Of a stretch of DNA of 5,256 nucleotides, positions 1 through 5,256 are shown one piece after another. The DNA comes from Actinomycetota bacterium. GTDB lineage: Bacteria > Actinomycetota > Actinomycetes > Propionibacteriales > Nocardioidaceae. The notes below the pieces were generated by a model. That model saw nothing but the letters and a program-made list of their open reading frames with translations, had not been told where the DNA came from and made no database searches. Numbering within the stretch: position 1 is the stretch's first letter; each line of letters begins with the position of its first letter. The stretch is taken from positions 1 through 5,256 of the forward strand of contig WLIH01000245.1 in assembly GCA_009702305.1 (NCBI GenBank), read 5' to 3'. The translations under genes and the position numbers were made by a program.

Positions 1-375
1 GACCTCGGCATCGCGACGCCGCCCCACGGCGACCTCACCGCCTGGGCGGACGCCGGGGTGATGCTGCTCAACCGGGTCCTCACGGTGCGACCCGGGGTCT
101 CCGCCTCCCACCGGGGCCAGGGATGGGAGGCCGTCACCGACCGTGCGATCGCGGCCCTGGTCGAGCGCGGCGGTCCGCTCGCGGCCATCTTGTGGGGTCG
201 CGACGCCCAGTCGCTCAAGGCGGCACTCGGATCGGTGCCGTCGGTGGAGTCCGCGCACCCCTCACCGCTGAGCGCGAGCCGAGGATTCTTCGGGTCGCGC
301 CCCTTCAGCCGGATCGACGCGCTGCTGCGCGAGCAGGGCGACCCGGGGGTGGCGTGGGCCCTGCCGGTGGAATAA
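1..375 (+). CDS. ung: Uracil-DNA glycosylase, family 1 (C-terminal part, 5' end off window)
   Basis: Base-excision repair enzyme that removes uracil from DNA in the cytoplasm. The frame is open from base 1 and ends at TAA 373-375, leaving 124 visible residues. By alignment from memory with E. coli Ung (229 aa), roughly the first 100 residues are missing, including the GQDPYH water-activating motif. What is visible is diagnostic. [10 protein letters not shown] (residues 20-29) matches the uracil-binding segment, and N24 corresponds to E. coli Asn123. SHRGQGWE follows. LWGRDAQ sits near residues 65-71. HPSPLS (residues 86-91, bases 256-273) is the minor-groove/leucine loop, with H86 matching catalytic His187. 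The segment after it, [12 protein letters not shown], is also typical of the family. No key residue is lost in the visible half. The next gene starts 28 bases downstream, but a candidate promoter between them argues against a simple operon. Identity is very secure; the true start is not visible. Confidence 0.96.
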   Translation, partial: DLGIATPPHGDLTAWADAGVMLLNRVLTVRPGVSASHRGQGWEAVTDRAIAALVERGGPLAAILWGRDAQSLKAALGSVPSVESAHPSPLSASRGFFGSRPFSRIDALLREQGDPGVAWALPVE

Positions 376-378
376 AGT
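373..378 (+). promoter_or_regulatory. Candidate -10 box for the dioxygenase gene
   Basis: TAAAGT fits the actinobacterial TANNNT -10 pattern and lies on the ung stop codon, in a 25-base stretch (373-397) with only 7 G/C bases inside a very GC-rich region. It would put transcription start near 385, giving a leader of about 19 bases that still contains the Shine-Dalgarno. No good -35 is seen at 16-18 bases upstream (best is TGGCGT at 350-355, 2 of 6 matches), so the promoter would need an activator or is mis-assigned. Confidence 0.3.
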
Positions 379-397
379 TCAATTCTCAACTATTGAG
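376..397 (+). promoter_or_regulatory. Candidate operator: palindrome CTCAA-CTA-TTGAG with flanking TTCAA half-site
   Basis: Bases 385-397 form a perfect 5-bp inverted repeat with a 3-base centre (CTCAA CTA TTGAG). A further similar half-site, TTCAA at 378-382, stands 7 bases before CTCAA in direct orientation. AGTT at 376-379 and AACT at 388-391 form a second, overlapping inverted pair. AT-rich arms of this kind are usual for dimeric winged-helix repressors such as MarR-family proteins. The site would cover the predicted transcription start and touch the Shine-Dalgarno, a repressor-like position. No regulator gene for it is present in the window, so the binding protein is unknown. Confidence 0.4.
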
Positions 398-400
398 GTG
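395..400 (+). promoter_or_regulatory. Shine-Dalgarno that decides the dioxygenase start
   Basis: GAGGTG at 395-400, with GAGG ending 5 bases before ATG 404, is the only good ribosome binding sequence here. An in-frame GTG at 398 lies inside this sequence and has no Shine-Dalgarno of its own, so ATG 404 is preferred over GTG 398. Confidence 0.7.
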
Positions 401-403
401 AGT

Positions 404-1180
404 ATGAACGACGACCGGATGCCGGCCCTCTACATCGGCCACGGGGCCCCGCCCCTCCTCGACGACCCGTTGTGGTCCTCGCAGCTGGCGGCCTGGGCCG
501 GCGACCTGCCGCGGCCCACGGCGATCCTCATCGTCAGCGCGCACTGGGAGTCCGCCCCGGTCAGCCTGTCGGCCAGCGGCGCGCCCCTGGTCTACGACTT
601 CGGCGGCTTCGACCAGAAGTACTACCGGATGACCTACCAGACTCCGGACGCCACGGCTCTGGCCACGCGCATCGCCAAGCTGATGCCGTCGACCGAGCCG
701 GTCCACCAGCACACCAACCGCGGCCTCGACCACGGCGCCTGGGTGCCGCTGAAGATCATGTATCCCGGCGCCGACATCCCCGTGCTCCAGATGTCGTTGC
801 CGACCCACGACCCCGAGCGCCTGCTCCAGCTCGGTGAGCGGTTGCGGCCGCTGCGCGACGAGGGAGTGCTGATCGTGGGCTCCGGCTTCCTCACCCACGG
901 CCTGCCGTTCCTGCGCGACTTCAGCATCGATGCGGAGCCGCCCAGCTGGTCCACGGACTTCGACGCCTGGGCGGCCGATGCCCTCGCGCGCGGTGACGTC
1001 GACACCCTCGTCAACTACCGGGCGCTGGCGCCCGGCCTGGCCTACGCCCACCCGACCGTCGAGCATCTCTCGCCGCTCTTCGTCACCCTCGGGGCAGCCA
1101 CCCGGGCCGACGCCCCCGGCGAGCAGGTCGTCGACGGGTTCTGGATCGGCCTCTCCAAGCGCTCGCTCCAGGTCGCCTGA
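404..1180 (+). CDS. DODA/LigB-type class III extradiol ring-opening dioxygenase (YgiD-like)
   Basis: Predicted cytoplasmic metal-dependent dioxygenase of the 4,5-DOPA dioxygenase (YgiD/plant DODA) family, which opens catechol-type rings with O2. The product is 258 residues, usual for the family, starting at ATG 404 behind GAGGTG. Family landmarks occur in order: YIGHGAP (H13), SAHWE (H47), DHGAW (H110), GSGFLTHGL (H165) and AHPTVEHLSPL (H216, H221). In YgiD/DODA proteins the metal is held by three His equivalent to H13, H47 and probably H221, and the equivalents of H110 and H165 serve in catalysis or substrate binding; all are kept here. There is no signal peptide or membrane segment. The physiological substrate cannot be read from sequence; YgiD homologues often act on DOPA-like catechols in vitro, so a detoxification role is possible. 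It sits alone between ung and a LuxR regulator, with no aromatic-degradation genes visible, and has a candidate operator at its 5' end. Family assignment is firm, substrate unknown. Confidence 0.93.
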   Translation: MNDDRMPALYIGHGAPPLLDDPLWSSQLAAWAGDLPRPTAILIVSAHWESAPVSLSASGAPLVYDFGGFDQKYYRMTYQTPDATALATRIAKLMPSTEPVHQHTNRGLDHGAWVPLKIMYPGADIPVLQMSLPTHDPERLLQLGERLRPLRDEGVLIVGSGFLTHGLPFLRDFSIDAEPPSWSTDFDAWAADALARGDVDTLVNYRALAPGLAYAHPTVEHLSPLFVTLGAATRADAPGEQVVDGFWIGLSKRSLQVA

Positions 1181-1215
1181 CCCGGATAGTCGACTCGGGG
1201 CGGATCGGGTCGCCG

Positions 1216-1221
1216 TAGGCT
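1216..1221 (+). promoter_or_regulatory. Candidate -10 box for the LuxR-family gene
   Basis: TAGGCT fits the actinobacterial TANNNT -10 pattern and lies 27 bases before ATG 1249, in the 68-base gap after the dioxygenase stop. It would start transcription near 1228. No clear -35 is present: the nearest TTGAC-like sequence, TCGACT at 1190-1195, is 20 bases away, which is too far for a normal spacer. The rest of the gap (1181-1248) shows no convincing terminator. A single TANNNT match is weak evidence in any genome. Confidence 0.25.
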
Positions 1222-1239
1222 GGGCGCTCGCCGACCGCC

Positions 1240-1243
1240 GGAG
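1240..1243 (+). promoter_or_regulatory. Shine-Dalgarno of the LuxR-family gene
   Basis: GGAG, 5 bases before ATG 1249, supports that start. The protein beginning there opens directly into the LVGRE motif that usually stands close to the N terminus in this family. Confidence 0.6.
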
Positions 1244-1248
1244 CGCCG

Positions 1249-3942
1249 ATGAACCCGACGCAGCACCTGACGCCTCGTCCTGCGCTGGTCGGGCGCGAGG
1301 ACCTGGTCGCCGCCCTCGACAAGCAACTCGATGCCGTCGGTGTGCGCGCCCTGCACGTGCGCGGACCTGCTGGTGCCGGTCGGAGCCGGACCTGCGCCGA
1401 CGCGGCGAGCGCTGCGGACGCCGCCGGCCGACGTGTGCTGAGGCTGGCCGGCATCGAGGCCGAGCGGTCCTTGCCGTACGCCGCCGCCTACGACCTGGCC
1501 CTCGGCCTCGACTGCGGCGAGTCCGCCCGCCGACACCTGGGCTCCCCCGATGCCGCGCTCGCCCTCGCCGACCTGCTCGTCGACCACCTCGCCGCGACGC
1601 CCACCACCCTCGTGATCGACGACGTGCAGTGGCTCGACGATCTCAGCGCCGCCGTGCTGCACCGGGTCGTGCGGCTGTCCTCCGCCGTCGAGGACGCGGA
1701 CCTCGTCGTGGTCACCGCCGGTGACAGCGCGAGCGCGCACGACCCCTGGCACGACGAGCCGGTGCAGCCGCTCCCCAGGCTCGACGACACGGAGGTCGCC
1801 CACCTCGTGGCGTCCCTGACCGAGCTGCCCCTGCGACCGCGCAGCCTGCGTCGCGTCGTGGCGCTGGCGGAGGGCTCGCCCCGCACGGTCGTGGAGCTGG
1901 TCGCTGCGCTCGACGTGCACGGGGACCTGCCCGCCCTGCCCGAGTCGGTGCGCGAGCGGCACCTGGCCGAGCTCGCATCCGCCCACCCGGGCGCACGCCA
2001 CCTCCTGCTGCTCGCAGCCATGGCCGAGGACCGCGACCTCACCCGCCTGGCCGGTGTCGCCGGGATCGGCGTCGGCGAGGCCCGGGCACTCCTCGCCGTG
2101 CCGGTGCGCCTGGGCCAGGTCAGCCTCACCTCGTCGGTGCAGCTGCGCTCCCCCCAGCTCGCCGAGGTGCTCGCGGCGACCCCCGACAGCGAGCTGCACG
2201 ACGTACGCCGCAGCCTGCTGCCGTCGGCCGGCCCGGTGGAGACCCTGCGCCACCGCGCCCACCTGGCCGAGGGTCCGGACCCAGGCCTCGGCGCCGAGCT
2301 CCTCGACCTGGCCCGCGACGACGCCGCGTCGGCGCGCCTCGACCGGGCGCTGGAGCTGGCCCGGCTGGCGGGCACCGTGACCGAGGGAGACCTGGCCGTC
2401 GAGTCGCTGCTCGTCGAGGCCACGACGCTGCTCGGCCTGGGCCGCGTCGACCACGCGTCGCAGGTCCTGGCCGGGGTCGCGCCGCGCAGCGCACGCCATC
2501 GGGCCCGGGCCGCCGCTGCCGAGTTCGTGGTGGCCTACGAACTGCATCCGGAGTCGTGCGCCGCGGCCCTGCGAGAGGCACAGCTGCTCGCCGCCGACTT
2601 CCCCGACCTCTCGGTCGAGCTTGCCGCCTGGGAGGTGCTGCTCGCCGGCAGCGACCTGGATCCGGCGCGGATGGTGGCCGGCGCCGAGCGCGCCCTGCGG
2701 CACGCCACGGCCTCCGCCGACCCGCGGGTGCTGCTCCTGGCTCGCGGGGTCGGCCTGGTCGCGGCCACCTTCAACGGCGACGCACCCGACCTGACGGCCT
2801 TCGAGCGCGCGGCGGCCGCGAGCCCGCCCGTGCACGTCACCCACCCCGTCCTCGACCCGCACTTCGCATGGACCACCTGTCTGTGGGCGCGCGGCGACGT
2901 CGACGCCGTACGCCGCCTCGCCACCGAGCGCGCGACCCTGGCCCTCGACGCGGGCGACCTCTGCTACGGCGCCCACCAGGTCGTCCTCGCCTACCTCGCC
3001 GCCCGCATCTCGGGACTGAGCGCCGACGTCTCGCCGCTGCTCGACGCCGTGGAGCGCCGAGCCCGCGATCACGGCAACGACACAGCCGACACGATCGCCC
3101 TCTTCCTCGCCTATGCCCGAGCTCTCGACCGCGGCGACGAGCCGGCCCGGATGCTCCTCGAGCCGGCGGTGCTCGGCACGGCCCTGGCCGGCACGGCCAC
3201 GGAGCGCACCCTGCTCTCGCTCTTCGGCGAGCCGATCATCGACGGCTGGCTCGCCACCGGCCGCGCCGAGGACGCCGTGGCCCTGCTGGGCGGACACGTC
3301 GAGCACATCGCTGTCAGCGACGTCCGGGAGCCGACCCTGCTGATCCCCGTGGTCGCCGCGGTCGAGGCCGCCGTGCTCGTCGGTCAGCTCGACCGGGCGG
3401 CGCAGTGGCTCGAGCTGGTGCTCAGCCATCCGCGCCACGGCGAGCGACCCCAATTGCTGAGCCAGACCCTGCGGACCCGGGCGATGCTGCTGGCCGCGCG
3501 CGGCGAGGTCGAGCAGGCCCTGACCGACGCGCGGTCCGCACGCGACGTCGCGGCGTCGGCCGGGCTGCGGTTGCACGCGGCACGGGCCAGATGGAGCGAG
3601 GGGCACGTCCTGCGGGGTGCGCGGCGCCGGCTCGAAGCCGCCGCGGCCTGGGACGAGGCGGCCGCGGAGTTCGCCGAGCTGGGCATGGCGCTGTGGCACG
3701 ACCGGTCGGTCCACGACCGCTCCCGGCTCGGGCTCGACAGTGGCGATGGGTCCATGCTGTCGGCCTCCCAGCGCAGGGTCGTCGAGCGCGCGGCCCTCGG
3801 CGCGACCAACGCCGAGATCGCGACCGCCCTCGGCGTCTCCTCACGCACCGTCGAGTCCCACCTCGCTGCGGCCTACCGCAAGCTCGGCATCCAGCGCCGC
3901 AGCCAGCTCGCCGCCACACTGCGGAGCCTCGAAGTTCGGTAG
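1249..3942 (+). CDS. LAL-type LuxR-family transcriptional regulator with altered Walker A
   Basis: Large ATP-binding LuxR-type DNA-binding regulator, 897 residues, close to MalT in size. An N-terminal NTPase module starts with LVGREDL (13-19). Walker A is GPAGAGRS (39-46), where the invariant lysine is R45 (codon CGG at 1381-1383). Walker B is TLVIDDVQWLDD (120-131), with D124 and D125 intact. A lid/winged-helix part includes ALAEGSP (205-211) and the segment around LRSPQLAEVL (299-308). Residues from about 330 to 830 are Ala/Leu/Arg-rich helices, consistent with a TPR-like solenoid that would bind a ligand or partner. The C-terminal LuxR helix-turn-helix spans 837-897, with TNAEIATALGVSSRTVESH and then YRKLGI. 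In members of the family ATP binding promotes oligomerisation; the Lys-to-Arg change may weaken this. It has its own Shine-Dalgarno (GGAG, 1240-1243), and the exported propeller-hydrolase gene follows 44 bases downstream, a plausible but unproven target. Regulon and effector are unknown. Confidence 0.93.
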   Translation: MNPTQHLTPRPALVGREDLVAALDKQLDAVGVRALHVRGPAGAGRSRTCADAASAADAAGRRVLRLAGIEAERSLPYAAAYDLALGLDCGESARRHLGSPDAALALADLLVDHLAATPTTLVIDDVQWLDDLSAAVLHRVVRLSSAVEDADLVVVTAGDSASAHDPWHDEPVQPLPRLDDTEVAHLVASLTELPLRPRSLRRVVALAEGSPRTVVELVAALDVHGDLPALPESVRERHLAELASAHPGARHLLLLAAMAEDRDLTRLAGVAGIGVGEARALLAVPVRLGQVSLTSSVQLRSPQLAEVLAATPDSELHDVRRSLLPSAGPVETLRHRAHLAEGPDPGLGAELLDLARDDAASARLDRALELARLAGTVTEGDLAVESLLVEATTLLGLGRVDHASQVLAGVAPRSARHRARAAAAEFVVAYELHPESCAAALREAQLLAADFPDLSVELAAWEVLLAGSDLDPARMVAGAERALRHATASADPRVLLLARGVGLVAATFNGDAPDLTAFERAAAASPPVHVTHPVLDPHFAWTTCLWARGDVDAVRRLATERATLALDAGDLCYGAHQVVLAYLAARISGLSADVSPLLDAVERRARDHGNDTADTIALFLAYARALDRGDEPARMLLEPAVLGTALAGTATERTLLSLFGEPIIDGWLATGRAEDAVALLGGHVEHIAVSDVREPTLLIPVVAAVEAAVLVGQLDRAAQWLELVLSHPRHGERPQLLSQTLRTRAMLLAARGEVEQALTDARSARDVAASAGLRLHAARARWSEGHVLRGARRRLEAAAAWDEAAAEFAELGMALWHDRSVHDRSRLGLDSGDGSMLSASQRRVVERAALGATNAEIATALGVSSRTVESHLAAAYRKLGIQRRSQLAATLRSLEVR
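3757..3939 (+). other. LuxR/GerE-type DNA-binding domain of the LAL regulator
   Basis: Residues 837-897 of the 897-residue regulator form the C-terminal helix-turn-helix. The scaffold helix carries TNAEIATALGVS and the recognition helix SRTVESHLAAAYRKLGI, matching the family pattern (S/T)N(K/A)EIAxxLxxSxxTVxxHxxxxxxKL. The usual opening (LTxRE) is instead LSASQ, so the conserved Arg-Glu pair of helix 1 is absent. DNA binding is still likely because the recognition helix is intact. Confidence 0.9.
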
Positions 3943-3986
3943 TTCACCGGATACCGCCCCGGCGACCGGCCCACGACCATGGGGTC
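3943..3986 (+). other. 44-base gap between regulator and propeller-hydrolase gene
   Basis: No good terminator is visible: CCGG-CGA-CCGG at about 3959-3969 is only a 4-bp stem without a T run. No strong promoter is visible either. The only purine-rich sequence before ATG 3987 is GGGG at 3981-3984, 2 bases from the start and too close for a standard Shine-Dalgarno. The gap therefore permits read-through from the regulator, with weak or atypical translation initiation of the downstream gene. Confidence 0.4.
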
Positions 3987-4082
3987 ATGCTGCGCCGTCC
4001 TCTGCCCCGGTCCGGGCTCGCGATCCTGCTCGTCGCCCCGCTGCTCGGACTGGTCGGTCCGGCGACGACTCCAGCGAGCGCG
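3987..4082 (+). other. Sec signal peptide of the propeller-hydrolase protein
   Basis: Residues 1-32 show a short basic N-region (R3, R4, R8), a hydrophobic run of about 14 residues (LAILLVAPLLGLVG) and a small-residue end with ASA at 30-32, an AXA signal peptidase I site. A second possible cut is after ASA at 33-35. There is no twin-arginine motif of the Tat type (the RR lacks the SRRxFLK context) and no lipobox cysteine, so a freely secreted product is expected unless the missing C terminus carries an anchor. Confidence 0.8.
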
Positions 4083-5256
4083 GCGTCGGCAACGGTCGAG
4101 GACACGGGGGCCGAGATCATCCTGGTGGAGCGGGTCGGTCTCGACCTCGCGGCGCTCGACCCGGGTCACCTCGCGCTGGTCGAGGTCGCGGCCGACGGCT
4201 CGCACCGCCGTGAGATCGCAGTGCCGGCTGGCGTACGCACCCTCGTCGAGGCCGGCAAGGTCACCGATGTCGTGGCGCTGCCGGGCGGCGAGGAGCTGGT
4301 GCTGAGCTTTGCGACCGGCACCGGCATCGTCACCACCATCGAGCTGCTCGAGATCGCCTCCGGCCGCCGCACCGAGCTCGCGACCGGCTGCGGTCGTCGC
4401 GTCTCGGTCGACGCCGATGGGGAGCAGCTCGCCTACCTGCAGTTCGACCCGACCGACCAGCTCTGCCATGCCGCCGTGCTCTCCCTGACCTCCAGCGCGG
4501 AGCCGCTCGTGACGCCGGCGCGCGACGACGAGATCTTCGATGAGTACGCCGTCATCGCCCCCGACGGCCGGGGCGTCTATCGCCTGGTGCGCTCGCTCAA
4601 CGAGTTCGACAGCACCCTGAACCGGATCGTCTACTGGGATCTCGCCACCGGCGATCGCACGATCCTGGCATCCGGCGATCTCGTGCAGTTCGAGATCGAC
4701 GAGCCCGGCGCGGATCAGGTGATCACCGGTGTGACCGTGACCGACTGGTTCCTCTACGACGTGGCGCCCGACGGCAGCGCGCTCGTGACCCGCCAGGTGA
4801 CGACCTCGAGCAACTCCCCGACCCAGCCGTTCACGGTCGAGACGACCACCGGCACGCTCGGGCTCGACCGCAACCTCAGCGCTATCGACGTCCTCGTCGC
4901 GGGCGACCAGCGCACCGCGCAGGGCGGCGTCTACGGCGTGCTGAGGATGTCGCCGCAGGGCGACCGGCTGCTGGCGACCTTCGGCAACACGCTGCCGGAG
5001 TTCGACTTCCAGACCGTCTACGTCCGACCCGTCCACGGGTCGAGCGTCGACTGGCGGGCCGTGCCCGACCTGGGCTGGGTCGGCATCCCGTCGTGGGGCT
5101 CGACCGCCACCGCGACCCCGCCGGTGATCTTCCTGCCCGGCCTGCTCGGCTCCGAGCTGTGGTGCGACCCGTCGGCGGGATCGCCGGTGTGGCCGGCCCT
5201 CGGCGTCTCGGAGTCCTTCGTCCAGCTCCAGGCCGACGGCGAGACCAACGCCTCCC
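3987..5256 (+). CDS. Exported beta-propeller protein with C-terminal LCAT-like alpha/beta hydrolase domain (3' end off window)
   Basis: The frame is open from ATG 3987 to the right edge (423 full codons, no stop). No alternative in-frame start lies in the gap upstream. A Sec signal peptide covers residues 1-32: R3, R4 and R8, a hydrophobic core 11-24, then PASA before the cleavage point, so the product is secreted or cell-surface. Residues of roughly 40-370 look like a TolB/WD40-like propeller: repeats of the P/D-D-G-x-x-L type occur near 99-104, 142-148, 192-197, 261-266 and 323-328, with strand-turn units such as YWDLATGDRT (216-225). From 378 the sequence becomes PPVIFLPGLLGSELW (378-392), then VWP (401-403), the hallmark opening of LCAT-family acyltransferases/phospholipases, in which the first strand leads into the oxyanion-loop region. 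The catalytic Ser, Asp and His would lie beyond the window, so activity is not shown. Possible role: extracellular lipid or ester hydrolysis or acyl transfer. Export and the propeller are fairly secure; the LCAT call rests on about 45 residues. Confidence 0.82.
   Translation, partial: MLRRPLPRSGLAILLVAPLLGLVGPATTPASAASATVEDTGAEIILVERVGLDLAALDPGHLALVEVAADGSHRREIAVPAGVRTLVEAGKVTDVVALPGGEELVLSFATGTGIVTTIELLEIASGRRTELATGCGRRVSVDADGEQLAYLQFDPTDQLCHAAVLSLTSSAEPLVTPARDDEIFDEYAVIAPDGRGVYRLVRSLNEFDSTLNRIVYWDLATGDRTILASGDLVQFEIDEPGADQVITGVTVTDWFLYDVAPDGSALVTRQVTTSSNSPTQPFTVETTTGTLGLDRNLSAIDVLVAGDQRTAQGGVYGVLRMSPQGDRLLATFGNTLPEFDFQTVYVRPVHGSSVDWRAVPDLGWVGIPSWGSTATATPPVIFLPGLLGSELWCDPSAGSPVWPALGVSESFVQLQADGETNAS
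4356..4388 (+). repeat. Propeller repeat unit, copy 1 (protein level)
   Basis: Encodes residues 124-134, A-S-G-R-R-T-E-L-A-T-G, following IELLEI. It matches residues 220-230 (bases 4644-4676) at 7 of 11 positions, and most differences are conservative. This supports internally repeated blades rather than a single globular fold. Confidence 0.6.
4644..4676 (+). repeat. Propeller repeat unit, copy 2 (protein level)
   Basis: Encodes residues 220-230, A-T-G-D-R-T-I-L-A-S-G, following IVYWDL. Together with copy 1 it gives the consensus A-[ST]-G-x-R-T-x-L-A-[ST]-G, 96 residues apart, which would be two blades if each blade is about 45-50 residues. Confidence 0.6.
5118..5256 (+). other. Beginning of LCAT-like alpha/beta hydrolase domain
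   Basis: Residues 378-423 of the exported protein. PPVIFLPGLLGSELW resembles the PVxxxPGxxGSxL opening of lecithin:cholesterol acyltransferase-family enzymes, and VWP after about 10 further residues matches the conserved W of the family. C393 is close to where the lid-loop cysteine lies in LCAT proteins. The nucleophile elbow and the rest of the triad are outside the window. Confidence 0.65.

Noticed and set aside
398..403. GTG 398 as the dioxygenase start (two residues longer)
   Set aside because: It lies within the GAGGTG Shine-Dalgarno sequence itself and has no ribosome binding sequence upstream; ATG 404 has ideal spacing.
386..1066. 226-codon minus-strand frame antisense to the dioxygenase
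   Set aside because: Shadow of a firmly identified gene; Gly/Val/Arg-rich translation without domains.
1181..1210. Possible terminator after the dioxygenase (CCCG...CGGG around AGTCGACT)
   Set aside because: The flanking arms are out of register by three bases, the central palindrome leaves no room for a loop, and no T run follows.
930..1724. 264-codon plus-strand frame bridging the dioxygenase and the regulator
   Set aside because: Translation is Pro/Arg/Ser-rich without motifs and overlaps two well-supported genes in other frames.
1042..3714. 890-codon open frame on the minus strand, antisense to the LuxR regulator
   Set aside because: Its length is striking, but the translation is low-complexity (Gly/Arg/Gln/Val-rich) with no recognisable motif, while the plus frame has a complete, ordered LAL domain set. 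Long open antisense frames are an expected by-product of strong GC bias at third codon positions.
3979..4305. 108-codon plus-strand frame starting at ATG 3979
   Set aside because: It overlaps the start of the exported protein in another frame; the product is Arg/Ser-rich with no features, and it has no Shine-Dalgarno. ATG 3987 in the third frame gives a clear signal peptide.
3873..5036. 387-codon open frame on the minus strand
   Set aside because: It lies antisense to the exported propeller-hydrolase gene, has no motif, crosses into the 3' end of the regulator, and has the same bias-driven composition. The plus frame has a signal peptide, repeats and a hydrolase motif.
5018..5248. 76-codon minus-strand frame at the right edge
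   Set aside because: It is antisense to the start of the LCAT-like domain, is low complexity and has no motif.

Overview
The window is very GC-rich, with G or C at most third codon positions, GTG/ATG starts and tightly packed genes. The protein styles (a MalT-sized LuxR regulator, an Ala/Arg/Asp-rich proteome, a secreted protein with an Ala-rich signal peptide) point to a high-GC actinobacterium. A Nocardioides-like propionibacterial lineage is my best guess, but this is inference from style only. All four genes lie on the + strand and there is no non-coding stretch longer than about 70 bases. I see no RNA gene, CRISPR array, insertion sequence, attachment site or convincing terminator.

Layout. 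(1) Positions 1-375 hold the C-terminal half of a family-1 uracil-DNA glycosylase (ung); its N-terminal half lies outside the window. (2) A short AT-rich spacer, strikingly different from its surroundings, carries a candidate -10 box and a 5-bp palindrome (CTCAA-CTA-TTGAG) that runs into the Shine-Dalgarno sequence of the next gene. (3) Positions 404-1180 encode a 258-residue LigB/DODA-type class III ring-opening dioxygenase with all expected His positions present. (4) Positions 1249-3942 encode an 897-residue LAL-type LuxR regulator: N-terminal P-loop ATPase, long helical middle, C-terminal LuxR helix-turn-helix. Its Walker A lysine is replaced by arginine while Walker B is intact. (5) From 3987 to the right edge runs an open, 3'-truncated gene for an exported protein: Sec signal peptide, a beta-propeller-like region of at least five degenerate repeats, then the start of what looks like an LCAT-like (lecithin:cholesterol acyltransferase/phospholipase) alpha/beta hydrolase domain.

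How they relate. ung and the dioxygenase are functionally unrelated, and the spacer between them suggests the dioxygenase has its own regulated promoter. The LuxR gene has its own Shine-Dalgarno and a candidate -10 box. It is followed after 44 bases by the exported propeller-hydrolase gene, which could be co-transcribed with it or be its target; nothing in the sequence proves either. The most unusual items are the propeller-LCAT fusion, the arginine Walker A in the regulator, and the palindromic site before the dioxygenase. I do not see a defence, mobile or otherwise clearly new multi-gene system here.
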